From Mycobacterium paraffinicum (GTDB taxonomy: Bacteria > Actinomycetota > Actinomycetes > Mycobacteriales > Mycobacteriaceae): a stretch of DNA of 24,577 bases. Below are positions 8,128-15,800 of this stretch, piece by piece. Location: NCBI RefSeq assembly GCF_001907675.1, contig NZ_MPNT01000055.1, forward strand, positions 1 through 24,577, written 5' to 3'. Position 1 is the first letter of the stretch. Each line of letters begins with the position of its first letter. Under the pieces are notes generated by a model. It was not told where the DNA came from. It saw only the letters and a list, made by a program, of their open reading frames with translations, and ran no database searches. A program made the position numbers and the translations under genes.

Positions 8128-8145
8128 AGACCATACTGGTGGTCT
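8128..8145. promoter_or_regulatory. Inverted repeat AGACC-N8-GGTCT before the regulator gene
   Basis: AGACC (8128-8132) and GGTCT (8141-8145) form a dyad about 40 bp before the GTG start at 8188. It could be an operator or a leader hairpin. It has no second copy that I noticed, so its role is undetermined. Confidence 0.25.
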
Positions 8146-8187
8146 GCGCCGCAGCATTTGTGGCGTGTTCGTTTGGGAGGTCCATAG

Positions 8188-9957
8188 GTGATCGACAGTG
8201 AGGTCGCGCGCCGCCGAGAGCAGTTTTTGCGGTCTGGCGAGCCGGAAATAGCGCCCGGGATTCGCGACGAGATCGCGTTGTCGTGGATGCGCTCGACACT
8301 ATGTTCAGTCCGTCCTGAGGTGGTCGATCCGCCCTACCGATCCGATTTCAGCACCCAGTCTCGTTTGCTCCGCGCCGCAGAACCGGTGTTGAACGCGATG
8401 GAAGACAGGCTGGCCGGTCTGGGAGTCAGCGTCATCGTCAGCGACGGGACAGGTCTTATCGTCGCTCGTCGGGTTAGCGACAAAGGGATGAGGTCGCGCC
8501 TTGACCGGCTGTGCATCAGCCCCGGCCATCTGTTCTCCGAAGACGCGGTAGGCACTAACGGGATCGGTACGGCGATCGAAATCGGGCGCGCGACCCGAGT
8601 GGATGGACACGAGCATTATCTGGACAAGTACGTGGACTTCACGTGTGTTGGTGTCCCAATCAGCGATCCGATCCAGCAACGACCGGTGGGCATTCTGGAC
8701 GTCACGACTCGCGCTGATCCTGAGAACGAGGCCATCGAACTTCTGACCGAACAGATCGGTCGAGCGATTGAGGAACGATTGCTCGAGCAGCATTCGCTTC
8801 ATGAGCGCTCACTACTGGACCACTTCATGCGTGCCAATCGTCGGACTCGGGCGGGGCTGGTGGTTCTGAGTGATCGAATCCTGATGGCGAATCCGCAAGC
8901 CGCGCGGCTTTTCGAGGATATGGATCACCCGCTGTTGTGGGACCATGCCTCGCGCGCGCTGTCGAGTTCGGATCCGATCATCGACGAATTCGTACTCGAC
9001 GACGGCACTTTGGTGGCGACACGAACGACGGCTGTGCGAGACGGTGGAGAGGCTATCGGCTCGGCGATGGAGATTCGCCGGCTTGTGGATCGCCGCGAAC
9101 GGGTCCATCCTGGTGGCCGTTCTTCGGTGCAGATCTTGGAGCATCGCTCGCGCGCGGAATCCATCCCGTTCCCCGCAACGTCGTATACGACAGGCATGGC
9201 GTCCGTCGGGACCCGGACAGTGCTCGTGTGCGGCGAGCCGGGCGTGGGAAAAGCGACCTTCGCGTCTGCTTTGCTCCGGGATAACAACGCGACGGGAACT
9301 GACGAACCACCGACCTACGATGCGGCACTAGCGGGCGTTGACGGCGGCCACGAGTGGCTAGCCAAGCTGGGGGAGTTGCTACGCGAGCAACCCAAAGATC
9401 TGCTAATCCGCCACGTCGAGCTTCTCGACGATGACACGACTCGACGTTTGGTGCCGCTCCTGCGATCCGCGCAGGCGCGAGGTACACGCTGTGTCCTCAC
9501 CCGCACTTGCGGCGAAATGTCGGACGATTCGACGTTCTCTGCGCTGGAGGCCGAGACCATTCGGTTACCGCCACTGCGCGACAGACCCAATGACCTGCCA
9601 GCCCTCGTTGCCGCCCACCTAGGGGATCGGCGATTGGCTCCCGAAGTACTCCAGTTGTTCCTGCGTTGTCAGTGGCCGGGAAACATCACGCAGCTGTTCT
9701 CGGTCCTCCGAGAGATGGCGGCGGCGTCTCCTCGACAGACTCTCGGACTCAATGACGTGCCGGCCGAATTGCGAAGGTCTGCACCCCGTCGGCCGCTGTC
9801 TCGCTTCGAGCAGGCCGAGCTGCACGTGATCTTGGATGCGCTCGCTGAAACTGGCGGCAACAAGCAGCAGGCAGCATCGCTCATTGGGATCTCCCGTTCA
9901 ACGCTCTACCGCAAGCTGCAAAACGCCGGCGTCGATCTGGAGAACACCGTCTACTGA
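8188..9957 (+). CDS. AcoR-type GAF/Fis transcriptional regulator lacking sigma-54 contact motifs
   Basis: The 589-residue protein has the architecture of acetoin/glycerol-type regulators. An N-terminal GAF-like sensor spans about residues 55-200, with the family motif SEDAVGTNGIGTAIE near residue 120. A PAS-like segment follows (GLVVLSDRILMANPQAARLFE, about 230), then a degenerate AAA+ domain, with Walker-A-like GEPGVGKAT near 349, and a C-terminal Fis helix-turn-helix (GGNKQQAASLIGISRSTLYRKL, about 555-575). The GAFTGA loop that touches sigma-54 is absent and the Walker B acidic pair is replaced (LLIRHVELL). This agrees with actinobacteria having no sigma-54, so it must act through another sigma factor. 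GTG 8188 is chosen because GGGAGG (8175-8180) sits seven bases upstream. It lies just before the oxygenase operon at 10072 and is its likely regulator; MimR in mycobacteria is a related precedent. Confidence 0.88.
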   Translation: MIDSEVARRREQFLRSGEPEIAPGIRDEIALSWMRSTLCSVRPEVVDPPYRSDFSTQSRLLRAAEPVLNAMEDRLAGLGVSVIVSDGTGLIVARRVSDKGMRSRLDRLCISPGHLFSEDAVGTNGIGTAIEIGRATRVDGHEHYLDKYVDFTCVGVPISDPIQQRPVGILDVTTRADPENEAIELLTEQIGRAIEERLLEQHSLHERSLLDHFMRANRRTRAGLVVLSDRILMANPQAARLFEDMDHPLLWDHASRALSSSDPIIDEFVLDDGTLVATRTTAVRDGGEAIGSAMEIRRLVDRRERVHPGGRSSVQILEHRSRAESIPFPATSYTTGMASVGTRTVLVCGEPGVGKATFASALLRDNNATGTDEPPTYDAALAGVDGGHEWLAKLGELLREQPKDLLIRHVELLDDDTTRRLVPLLRSAQARGTRCVLTRTCGEMSDDSTFSALEAETIRLPPLRDRPNDLPALVAAHLGDRRLAPEVLQLFLRCQWPGNITQLFSVLREMAAASPRQTLGLNDVPAELRRSAPRRPLSRFEQAELHVILDALAETGGNKQQAASLIGISRSTLYRKLQNAGVDLENTVY

Positions 9958-9978
9958 TCGCGTCATGACCAAACATGC

Positions 9979-9993
9979 TGTCCGTGACCGACA
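9979..9993. promoter_or_regulatory. Candidate operator TGTC-N7-GACA (copy 2), before the oxygenase operon
   Basis: TGTC (9979-9982) and GACA (9990-9993) repeat the half-sites and seven-base spacing of the dyad at 8094-8108. A further GACA follows at 9998-10001, so CTGTCC (9978-9983) also pairs with GGACAG (9997-10002). The site lies about 80 bp before the GTG of the Baeyer-Villiger monooxygenase, a sensible distance for an activator. Confidence 0.5.
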
Positions 9994-10071
9994 TTGGGAC
10001 AGTGTAGGCAGATGCGGCGGGCATAGGTTCAAGTCAGTTTTCCGAGCCTCTACTTGTCCGGGAGGGTTACG

Positions 10072-11709
10072 GTGGTCTTCACCGATTCGAGCATCGAGCG
10101 TGGTACCGACGCTGACCCATACCTGGATGTCCTCGTCGTAGGCGCCGGGTTCGCCGGACTGTATCAACTCCACAACCTACGGAAGCGCGGCTTCTCGGTT
10201 CATGTCGTGGAGGCGGGAGCAGAGCTCGGCGGCGTCTGGTACTGGAACTGCTATCCAGGAGCCCGTGTCGACACCCTCGGAGCGATATACCAATATTCGG
10301 ATCAAGCGCTTTGGCAGGACTGGGATTACACCGAACTCTTTCCGTCATGGGAAGAAGTAAGAGCATATTTCCGATACGTCGATGCAAAACTGGAGCTTAG
10401 TCGCGATATCTCGTTCAGCACGCGCATTACCGCTGCCGAGTTCGACGAGGACGCTCGCCGCTGGCTTGTGTCCACCGCCGACGGTGTGAGGTTCTTCCCT
10501 CGCTATCTGGTGATGTGCATTGGCTTCGCGTCGAAGCCCTACCTACCGGAAATCGAAGGACTACAGGACTTTTTGGGCGAATGCCATCACACGGCGACCT
10601 GGCCGCAGGACGGAGTGGATCTATCGGGCAAGCGGGTCGGCGTGATCGGCACTGGCGCAAGTGGAGTTCAGGTCGTCCAAGAAGCGGGTCGGTGTGCCGA
10701 GCAGCTCACGGTTTTTCAGCGCACGCCGATTCTGGCGCTGCCGATGCGTCAGCAGCAATTGGATGAGGACGCCCGCCGAGCAGTGAAAATCGCGCAGCCA
10801 AACCAGTTCAAGAAACGCGCAGAAACGTTCGCCGGATTCGATATTGATTTCCTCGACCGGTCCGCGCTGGAGTTGACTGACATGGAGCGCCGTCACGTCT
10901 ACGAAGAGCTGTGGGAAAAGGGCGGTTTCTACCCGTGGCTCGGCACATTCAACGATATCCTCTCCGACGACGAAGCCAACGCGACAGCTTACGCCTTCTG
11001 GCGGGACAAAACACGTCTTCGGATCAAGGATCCGTGGGTCGCGGAGAAGCTTGCTCCAACGATTGCGCCGCACCCTTTTGGCACAAAACGACCGTCGTTA
11101 GAGCAGAACTATTTTGAAGTGTTCAACCAAGAGAATGTGACACTTGTCGACGTTCGTGAGACTCCAATCGAACGGATTACAGGCTCTGGCGTATCGACGA
11201 CCACAGCGCACTATGACGTCGACACGTTGGTTCTGGCCACCGGATTTGACGCACTGACCGGCGGATACTTCGCAATCGACATTCGCGGCACGAACGGGAC
11301 GACGTTGCAAGAGAAATGGCACGGCGGAGTGCGTGCCCACCTGGGAATCGCGACGGAGGCCTTTCCGAATCTTCTGATGGTGTACGGCCCGCAGAGTCCG
11401 GCGGGGTTCTGCAACGGGCCGACGTGTGCGGAACTTCAGGGCGATATGATTGTCGACACGCTGGTGTATCTGCGTGACCATGGGTTTACTCGTATCGAAA
11501 CCTCACGCCAAGCCGAGGAGCAATGGCGTGAGCACGTTCTTGAAAGTTCTAGCCAATCATTGTTCGATCGTGCTGACTCTTGGTACGTCGGCGCAAACGT
11601 TCCGGGAAAACCGCGCGAGATGCTCAATTATCCCGCAGGCGTGCCCACCTATTTTGCGAAATGGCGCGAATGTATTGAAGCGGGTTACAAAGGATTTGAT
11701 ATGTGCTGA
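10072..11709 (+). CDS. Type I Baeyer-Villiger monooxygenase (cyclohexanone/acetone monooxygenase-like)
   Basis: The 545-residue flavoprotein inserts an oxygen next to a ketone carbonyl, giving an ester or lactone, using NADPH, O2 and bound FAD. The first Rossmann motif is VVGAGFAGLY near residue 22 and the second is GVIGTGASG near residue 190. Between them is the diagnostic fingerprint FxGxxxHxxxWP, seen as FLGECHHTATWP at about 166-177. The C-terminal segment LATGFDALTGGYFAIDIRG with EKWHGGVRAHLG is typical of cyclohexanone- and phenylacetone-type enzymes. The frame is open from a TTG at 10054, but GTG 10072 is preferred since GGGAGGG (10060-10066) is five bases before it. It leads a plus-strand set with hmgA (49 bp later), an alpha/beta hydrolase and a SnoaL-like gene. 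BVMO plus esterase is a known ketone-degrading pairing (for example Gordonia acmAB). The natural ketone is unknown. Confidence 0.93.
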   Translation: MVFTDSSIERGTDADPYLDVLVVGAGFAGLYQLHNLRKRGFSVHVVEAGAELGGVWYWNCYPGARVDTLGAIYQYSDQALWQDWDYTELFPSWEEVRAYFRYVDAKLELSRDISFSTRITAAEFDEDARRWLVSTADGVRFFPRYLVMCIGFASKPYLPEIEGLQDFLGECHHTATWPQDGVDLSGKRVGVIGTGASGVQVVQEAGRCAEQLTVFQRTPILALPMRQQQLDEDARRAVKIAQPNQFKKRAETFAGFDIDFLDRSALELTDMERRHVYEELWEKGGFYPWLGTFNDILSDDEANATAYAFWRDKTRLRIKDPWVAEKLAPTIAPHPFGTKRPSLEQNYFEVFNQENVTLVDVRETPIERITGSGVSTTTAHYDVDTLVLATGFDALTGGYFAIDIRGTNGTTLQEKWHGGVRAHLGIATEAFPNLLMVYGPQSPAGFCNGPTCAELQGDMIVDTLVYLRDHGFTRIETSRQAEEQWREHVLESSSQSLFDRADSWYVGANVPGKPREMLNYPAGVPTYFAKWRECIEAGYKGFDMC

Positions 11710-11758
11710 GCGAGACCTGGTTCGCTAACGCTGATTGATAGATTGGAGTGATTCCGCG

Positions 11759-13090
11759 ATGACACAACAAGCGGCTGACGTCGATGGGTCGTCGACAACA
11801 TCAGACACAACTACAACACAGGCCATGGCCTACCAGTCAGGTCTCGGGAACGAATTCGAGACCGAGGCCCTGCCGGGAACCCTCCCGCTCGGGCAAAACA
11901 GCCCACAGAAGGTCGCTCACGGACTGGTCAGCGAGCTGATGTCGGGGACGACATTCGGTGCGCCGCGTGGACTTAACCGTCGCTCCTACCTGTTCCGGAT
12001 CCGTCCATCCGTGCAGCATGGCCGATTCGAGCAAGCTGGGAGCACAAGCTTCCTCACCCCGCCGTTCACGCTGCCGGCTGCGCCGCTCGACTACTGCTGG
12101 GGCCCGTACAAGACATCACAAGCTTCGGTCGATTTCCTCGACGGTCTCGTCACGATTTTCGGCACAGGCTCACCGCTGTCGCAAACCGGCGTCGCGTTTC
12201 ACGCCTACTCGGCAACCGCCTCGATGCGGGACAAGGTGTTCGGCAATGCCGACGGCGAGATGCTGATCGTCCCGCACGTCGGTGGCCTGCACCTGGTTAC
12301 CGAATATGGGATCCTCGACGTTTACGTCGGCGAGATCGCCGTGATACCGCGGGGAATTCGCTTCCGTGTCGAGCTTCTAGATGGCTACGCCGGCGGTTTC
12401 GTCTGCGAAAACTTCGGTATGCCACTGCGTTTGCCCGAACTTGGGCTCATTGGATCGAACGGCCTCGCCAACGCCACCGACTTCAAGATCCCGGTCGCGG
12501 CCTACGAGGACCACGATGGATCCGTCCAATGGACCCATAAGTTCGGGGGCAACCTGTGGAACTGCCAGATGGATCATTCACCCCTCGACGTGGTCGCATG
12601 GCGAGGAAGCTTGTATCCCTACAAATACGACTTGCACCGATTCGTGGCAATGGGCACGGCGACAGTCGATCATCCCGACCCGTCGATCTTCTGCTTGCTC
12701 ACCTCACCGTCGGACCCGATTCTAGGGCCCAACTTCGATGTCATGGCCATCACTCCCCGTTGGGTGGTCGGCGATCACACGTTCCTGGCCCCAGGATTTC
12801 ACCGCAACTGTGTCACGGAATTCCTTGTATTGTTGCAAGGCAAGTTCGGTGACCTTGAGCTGGGCTCGACAACGTTGACCAACGGATTCACACCGCATGG
12901 GCCCGATGCTCGAACCCAGGGCGCCCTACGCGAAACGTCGCCGTCTCCGGTGAAGCTCGACGACCAGCTGATGCTGTTGTTCGAGACGCGGTTCCCCGTG
13001 CAGGTCACCCATTTCGCGCGTTCGACCATGCCCGTCGTCGAGGACTACGCCTCGCAATGGGACGCGATCCCAAAGAGATTCGGAACGTAA
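11759..13090 (+). CDS. hmgA: Homogentisate 1,2-dioxygenase (or closely related ring-cleaving dioxygenase)
   Basis: The 443-residue protein resembles homogentisate dioxygenase from end to end. This Fe(II) enzyme of the cupin superfamily opens homogentisate to maleylacetoacetate. The N-terminus shows YQSGLGNEFETEALPGTLP and NSPQ. The iron ligands are recognisable: His and Glu in FHRNCVTEF (about residues 347 and 353) and His in TPHGPD (about 380). The start is ATG 11759, with GGAG at 11745-11748, rather than the TTG further upstream; the Ser/Thr-rich first 20 residues precede the conserved fold. It lies 49 bp after the Baeyer-Villiger gene and 39 bp before the hydrolase, so it is probably in one operon with them. 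The usual partners (hydroxyphenylpyruvate dioxygenase, fumarylacetoacetase, maleylacetoacetate isomerase) are not in the window, so a substituted hydroquinone is a plausible alternative substrate. Confidence 0.9.
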   Translation: MTQQAADVDGSSTTSDTTTTQAMAYQSGLGNEFETEALPGTLPLGQNSPQKVAHGLVSELMSGTTFGAPRGLNRRSYLFRIRPSVQHGRFEQAGSTSFLTPPFTLPAAPLDYCWGPYKTSQASVDFLDGLVTIFGTGSPLSQTGVAFHAYSATASMRDKVFGNADGEMLIVPHVGGLHLVTEYGILDVYVGEIAVIPRGIRFRVELLDGYAGGFVCENFGMPLRLPELGLIGSNGLANATDFKIPVAAYEDHDGSVQWTHKFGGNLWNCQMDHSPLDVVAWRGSLYPYKYDLHRFVAMGTATVDHPDPSIFCLLTSPSDPILGPNFDVMAITPRWVVGDHTFLAPGFHRNCVTEFLVLLQGKFGDLELGSTTLTNGFTPHGPDARTQGALRETSPSPVKLDDQLMLLFETRFPVQVTHFARSTMPVVEDYASQWDAIPKRFGT

Positions 13091-13129
13091 CCGCCGATCA
13101 CAACAACCGAGAGCATAGGAAGGTCACCA

Positions 13130-14305
13130 GTGTCGACGCGTCAGAAGTTCGAATTGACCACGGAATGGGTGGGCATCACCCATACGGAGATCACTCAGGG
13201 CCAGGAGACATACGGCTATGTTGAGCCGAATCGCGTTGCACTAGAAGGCGTGCGATTCCTGCCGAAGGATCGGCCGTCGGACACGCTGTTGATATATATG
13301 CATCCCACCGCGACGATCAGCCGGTTGCCGGTACCGCGGGCGATGGCCGAGGCCGGCATGCACGTGTTGTGTGCCGAAAGCCGATACACGCGCAACGACA
13401 CCGCACTCATCATGGAGAAGGTGCTCCTCGATTACGGTGCCTTCGTCCGGCATGCCAAGGAGGTGTGGGGGTACGAGAAAGTGGTCCTGTCGGGCTGGTC
13501 CGGTGGCGGCTCACTGACCTCCTACTATCAATCGCAAGCCGAGAACCCCACCGTCGTCGATACGCCCGCAGGCGATCCAATAGCGCTCGGACAGCTCATC
13601 GGCGGCGATGGCCTCGTGTTTCACGCGGCACACCTCTCGCGCGCAGAAATGCTCGCAGACTTCATCGACCCGTCGGTGCTCGACGAAGCCAACCCCGACA
13701 TCCGCAATCCAGAACTTGACCTATACGATCCGCGCAATCCCAATAAACCTCCCTTTACTGCGGATTACCTGCAATACTTCCGAGCCCAACAGAAGGCGCG
13801 GGTACGCCGGCGGACCGCCTACGTTAAGGAGCTACTCGAGCAGCTCCGGCTCCATGGAGGCGCCGAAACTGATCGGGTCATACTGACTCACCGGACGATG
13901 GCCGATCCGCGATGTCTCGACCCGGCCATCGACCCCAACGATCGCAAACCCGGAACGTCATTGATGGGGGACCCTGAGGCCTCCAACGTCAACCCCGCAG
14001 GAATCGCGCGGTATTGCACACTGCGATCGTGGCTGTCGCAGTGGTCACTCGATGACAGCCGCGCGCACGCGGCGGTCGCCGCGGCCAATATCACCATTCC
14101 GGTGTTGGTCATCGAGAACAGTGCCGATCACATCGTCCCGCAACCACATTCCGAACGCTTCTTCTCTGCATGTGCGAGTAAGGACAAGACGTTCTTCATC
14201 GCCAAGGGAGCCGACCACTACTACCGGGATGACACCACCAGCCTTGAGTCCGTTGTCGATGAGACCATGGGATGGATGGCGTCGCGAAACCTGTTAACGG
14301 ACTGA
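13130..14305 (+). CDS. Alpha/beta hydrolase (probable esterase)
   Basis: The 391-residue protein is a serine hydrolase of the alpha/beta fold. The nucleophile elbow GWSGGGS is near residue 123, the acid is probably the Asp in NSADHIVP near 332, and the base the His in KGADHYYRD near 361. The strand-loop TLLIYMHPTATISR near residue 50 fits the oxyanion-hole region. There is no signal peptide or membrane segment, so it should be cytoplasmic. GTG 13130 has AGGAAGG (13117-13123) six bases upstream. The gene begins 39 bp after hmgA and ends 22 bp before the SnoaL-like gene. I infer that it hydrolyses the ester made by the Baeyer-Villiger enzyme, but cleavage of a ring-fission product (C-C hydrolase) would also fit. 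I recognise the fold, not a characterised subfamily. Confidence 0.85.
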   Translation: MSTRQKFELTTEWVGITHTEITQGQETYGYVEPNRVALEGVRFLPKDRPSDTLLIYMHPTATISRLPVPRAMAEAGMHVLCAESRYTRNDTALIMEKVLLDYGAFVRHAKEVWGYEKVVLSGWSGGGSLTSYYQSQAENPTVVDTPAGDPIALGQLIGGDGLVFHAAHLSRAEMLADFIDPSVLDEANPDIRNPELDLYDPRNPNKPPFTADYLQYFRAQQKARVRRRTAYVKELLEQLRLHGGAETDRVILTHRTMADPRCLDPAIDPNDRKPGTSLMGDPEASNVNPAGIARYCTLRSWLSQWSLDDSRAHAAVAAANITIPVLVIENSADHIVPQPHSERFFSACASKDKTFFIAKGADHYYRDDTTSLESVVDETMGWMASRNLLTD

Positions 14306-14327
14306 GACATAGAGCGGTTAGGAGACT

Positions 14328-14738
14328 ATGGCAATGCACTCCACGGGTATGGAAGGTCAAACCGAAACGGCGGCTATCGGCGACAAGTTGTTCGCCGGCA
14401 TGGAGAGCGGTGACTTGGATGCCGTTCGCGAGTGCTTTGCGCCTGACGCGCTGGTGTGGCACAACGCCAACAACCAGGTGGACGGTGTCGAGGAGACCCT
14501 TCGCACCCTGGCCGCGTTTACCGACTACTGGACGCTGAAGTACGACGACATCCGGCGAGTAAAGATTCCCGATGGATTTGCCCAGCAGCATACGTTACGT
14601 GGTCGCGGCCCTGCTGGCGATGAATTCGAGGCGCACATAGGGGTTTTCGTCACTCTGGGGGCTGCGGGCACGATCGTCAGAATTGACGAATATCTCGACC
14701 CGTCGCAATTGCCGAAATATCTTGACCCGTCGCAATAG
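14328..14738 (+). CDS. SnoaL-like/NTF2-fold protein with duplicated C-terminus
   Basis: The 136-residue protein has the cone-shaped SnoaL/NTF2 pattern: an N-terminal helix (GDKLFAGMESGDLDAVRECF), APDALVWHN, a middle helix with GVEETLRTLAAF, and C-terminal strands ending RIDEYLDPSQ. Family members include polyketide cyclases, limonene-epoxide hydrolase and many catabolic proteins of unknown role, so no reaction is assigned. AGGAG (14320-14324) precedes ATG 14328; a second in-frame ATG six bases later is also well placed. It is the last clear gene of the 10072-14738 operon, 22 bp after the hydrolase. The C-terminus is peculiar: YLDPSQ occurs twice, nine residues apart, because of a 27-bp tandem duplication that reaches past the stop codon. 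Confidence 0.8.
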   Translation: MAMHSTGMEGQTETAAIGDKLFAGMESGDLDAVRECFAPDALVWHNANNQVDGVEETLRTLAAFTDYWTLKYDDIRRVKIPDGFAQQHTLRGRGPAGDEFEAHIGVFVTLGAAGTIVRIDEYLDPSQLPKYLDPSQ

Positions 14739-14742
14739 CCGC
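14689..14742 (+). repeat. 27-bp tandem duplication across a stop codon
   Basis: The unit 14689-14715 is repeated at 14716-14742 with 24 of 27 bases identical. The spacing is nine codons, so the reading frame is kept and YLDPSQ appears twice. The TAG stop in the second unit aligns with TTG in the first. It looks like a slippage event that altered the protein's end. Confidence 0.9.
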
Positions 14743-14766
14743 TGGGCTGAGCTGACGGAGGTGGAT

Positions 14767-14853
14767 ATGGCCAGCCACGCTACACGCGACGAGGACTGGC
14801 GTGCGTGCGCGACTGTGCTCGACGTCGGTGATACCTCTAACGGGGTTGGTTGA
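14767..14853 (+). CDS. Possible 28-codon ORF or gene remnant after the SnoaL-like gene
   Basis: A 28-residue reading frame (beginning MASHATRDEDWRACATVLDV) starts at ATG 14767, with a strong Shine-Dalgarno GGAGG (14757-14761) five bases upstream and only 28 bp after the preceding stop. A neighbouring frame stays open beyond its stop (TSVIPLTGLVEPISVAG onward, to about 14963), so this may be a longer gene broken by a frameshift rather than a true small protein. I do not recognise the sequence. The perfect palindrome ACCGATATCGGT lies just after it (14854-14865). Nothing else is evident before the convergent AraC gene. Confidence 0.35.
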   Translation: MASHATRDEDWRACATVLDVGDTSNGVG

Positions 14854-14966
14854 ACCGATATCGGTCGCGGGCGTCCGGCTGATGGACCAATTCAACTGCG
14901 ACGGCGGTCGTGTTAAGCGCAATCTGCACAGGCTTTCGCCAACGGGTGGGTCAGAGACCTGAAGTG

Positions 14967-15788
14967 TCAGAGTGACATCGGGAAGCTGTTGTCCGAGTGA
15001 CGAACTCGGGCGCGACGCCGTGCGAAGAACTGGGCGGGGGATTCGCCGAGGGCATTGCGAAACATCGTGATGAACGCGCTGTCGGTCTCGTAGCCCAGAT
15101 CTGACGCCACCGAATGCACCTGCGCGCCTTGCGACAGCCGTTGCAGCGCCAACATGAGCTGGAACTGTTGGCGCCATCGACCAAAACTCATACCTGTTTC
15201 GGATTGGACGAGCCGAAAAAGTGAGCGCTCGCTCATGGCAACCTGCCGCGCCCACTGCCCGATGGTGCGGCGCTCGGCTGGATTGTCGAGCAACGCCTTG
15301 GCGATAGTGCGCAGCCGCGGATCACCGGGCATAGGAACGCGCAAATTCTCCACCGGGGCCGCGGCTAGCTGATCGAGTGTCGTTCGGATCAGCCGTTCTT
15401 CAGCACTTCCGCGCCGGTAGAGCTGCGGAAGCTGCGATGCCGTGACAATCAATTCACGTAGAAGCGGTGATACCGACACCGTGCAGGCGCTATTAGGCAA
15501 CTGCGGGAGCACGTCTGGCTCGACGAATAGCACGTACACCGCGATGTCGCCCTCGCCGTGCGCCGAGTGCTCAAGATCAGACGGGATCCACAATCCACAC
15601 TGGGGTGGAACAATCCACAAATCTCGATCCACCTCGCACGTGAAAACGCCGCTGGCGACGAACACCAGTTCCGCCTTGTGGTGGCGGTGCGGTGGGTACC
15701 GGAAATCGTCCATGACGATCCGCATCGCGGCGGCGTTCGCCTCGCGAGGCACAAGATGCGGGTGCGACGTCAGCAGTTGTGGATCCAT
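14967..15788 (-). CDS. AraC family transcriptional regulator (cupin sensor)
   Basis: The 273-residue protein has an N-terminal cupin-like sensor (PPHRHHKAELVFVASGVF, then WIVPPQCGLWIPSDLEHSAHG) and two C-terminal helix-turn-helix motifs. The first is TIGQWARQVAMSERSLFRLV, and the second is QVHSVASDLGYETDSAFITM followed by FRNALGESPAQFFARR, the standard AraC signature. This domain arrangement is that of the NimR/YdeE-like group, and the ligand is unknown. ATG 15788 is the best start: GGAGG (complement of 15794-15798) is five bases upstream, whereas the upstream in-frame GTG at 15794 overlaps that site. It is the last gene of the minus-strand operon, 12 bp after the FAD monooxygenase, so it may tune that operon or the convergent oxygenase operon. 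Confidence 0.9.
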   Translation of the reverse strand: MDPQLLTSHPHLVPREANAAAMRIVMDDFRYPPHRHHKAELVFVASGVFTCEVDRDLWIVPPQCGLWIPSDLEHSAHGEGDIAVYVLFVEPDVLPQLPNSACTVSVSPLLRELIVTASQLPQLYRRGSAEERLIRTTLDQLAAAPVENLRVPMPGDPRLRTIAKALLDNPAERRTIGQWARQVAMSERSLFRLVQSETGMSFGRWRQQFQLMLALQRLSQGAQVHSVASDLGYETDSAFITMFRNALGESPAQFFARRRARVRHSDNSFPMSL

Positions 15789-15800
15789 GCCCACCTCCGG

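Noticed and set aside
7972..8187. A sigma-54 promoter (GG-N10-GC) associated with the AcoR-type regulator
   Set aside because: The regulator lacks GAFTGA and actinobacteria have no sigma-54, so such a match would be meaningless.
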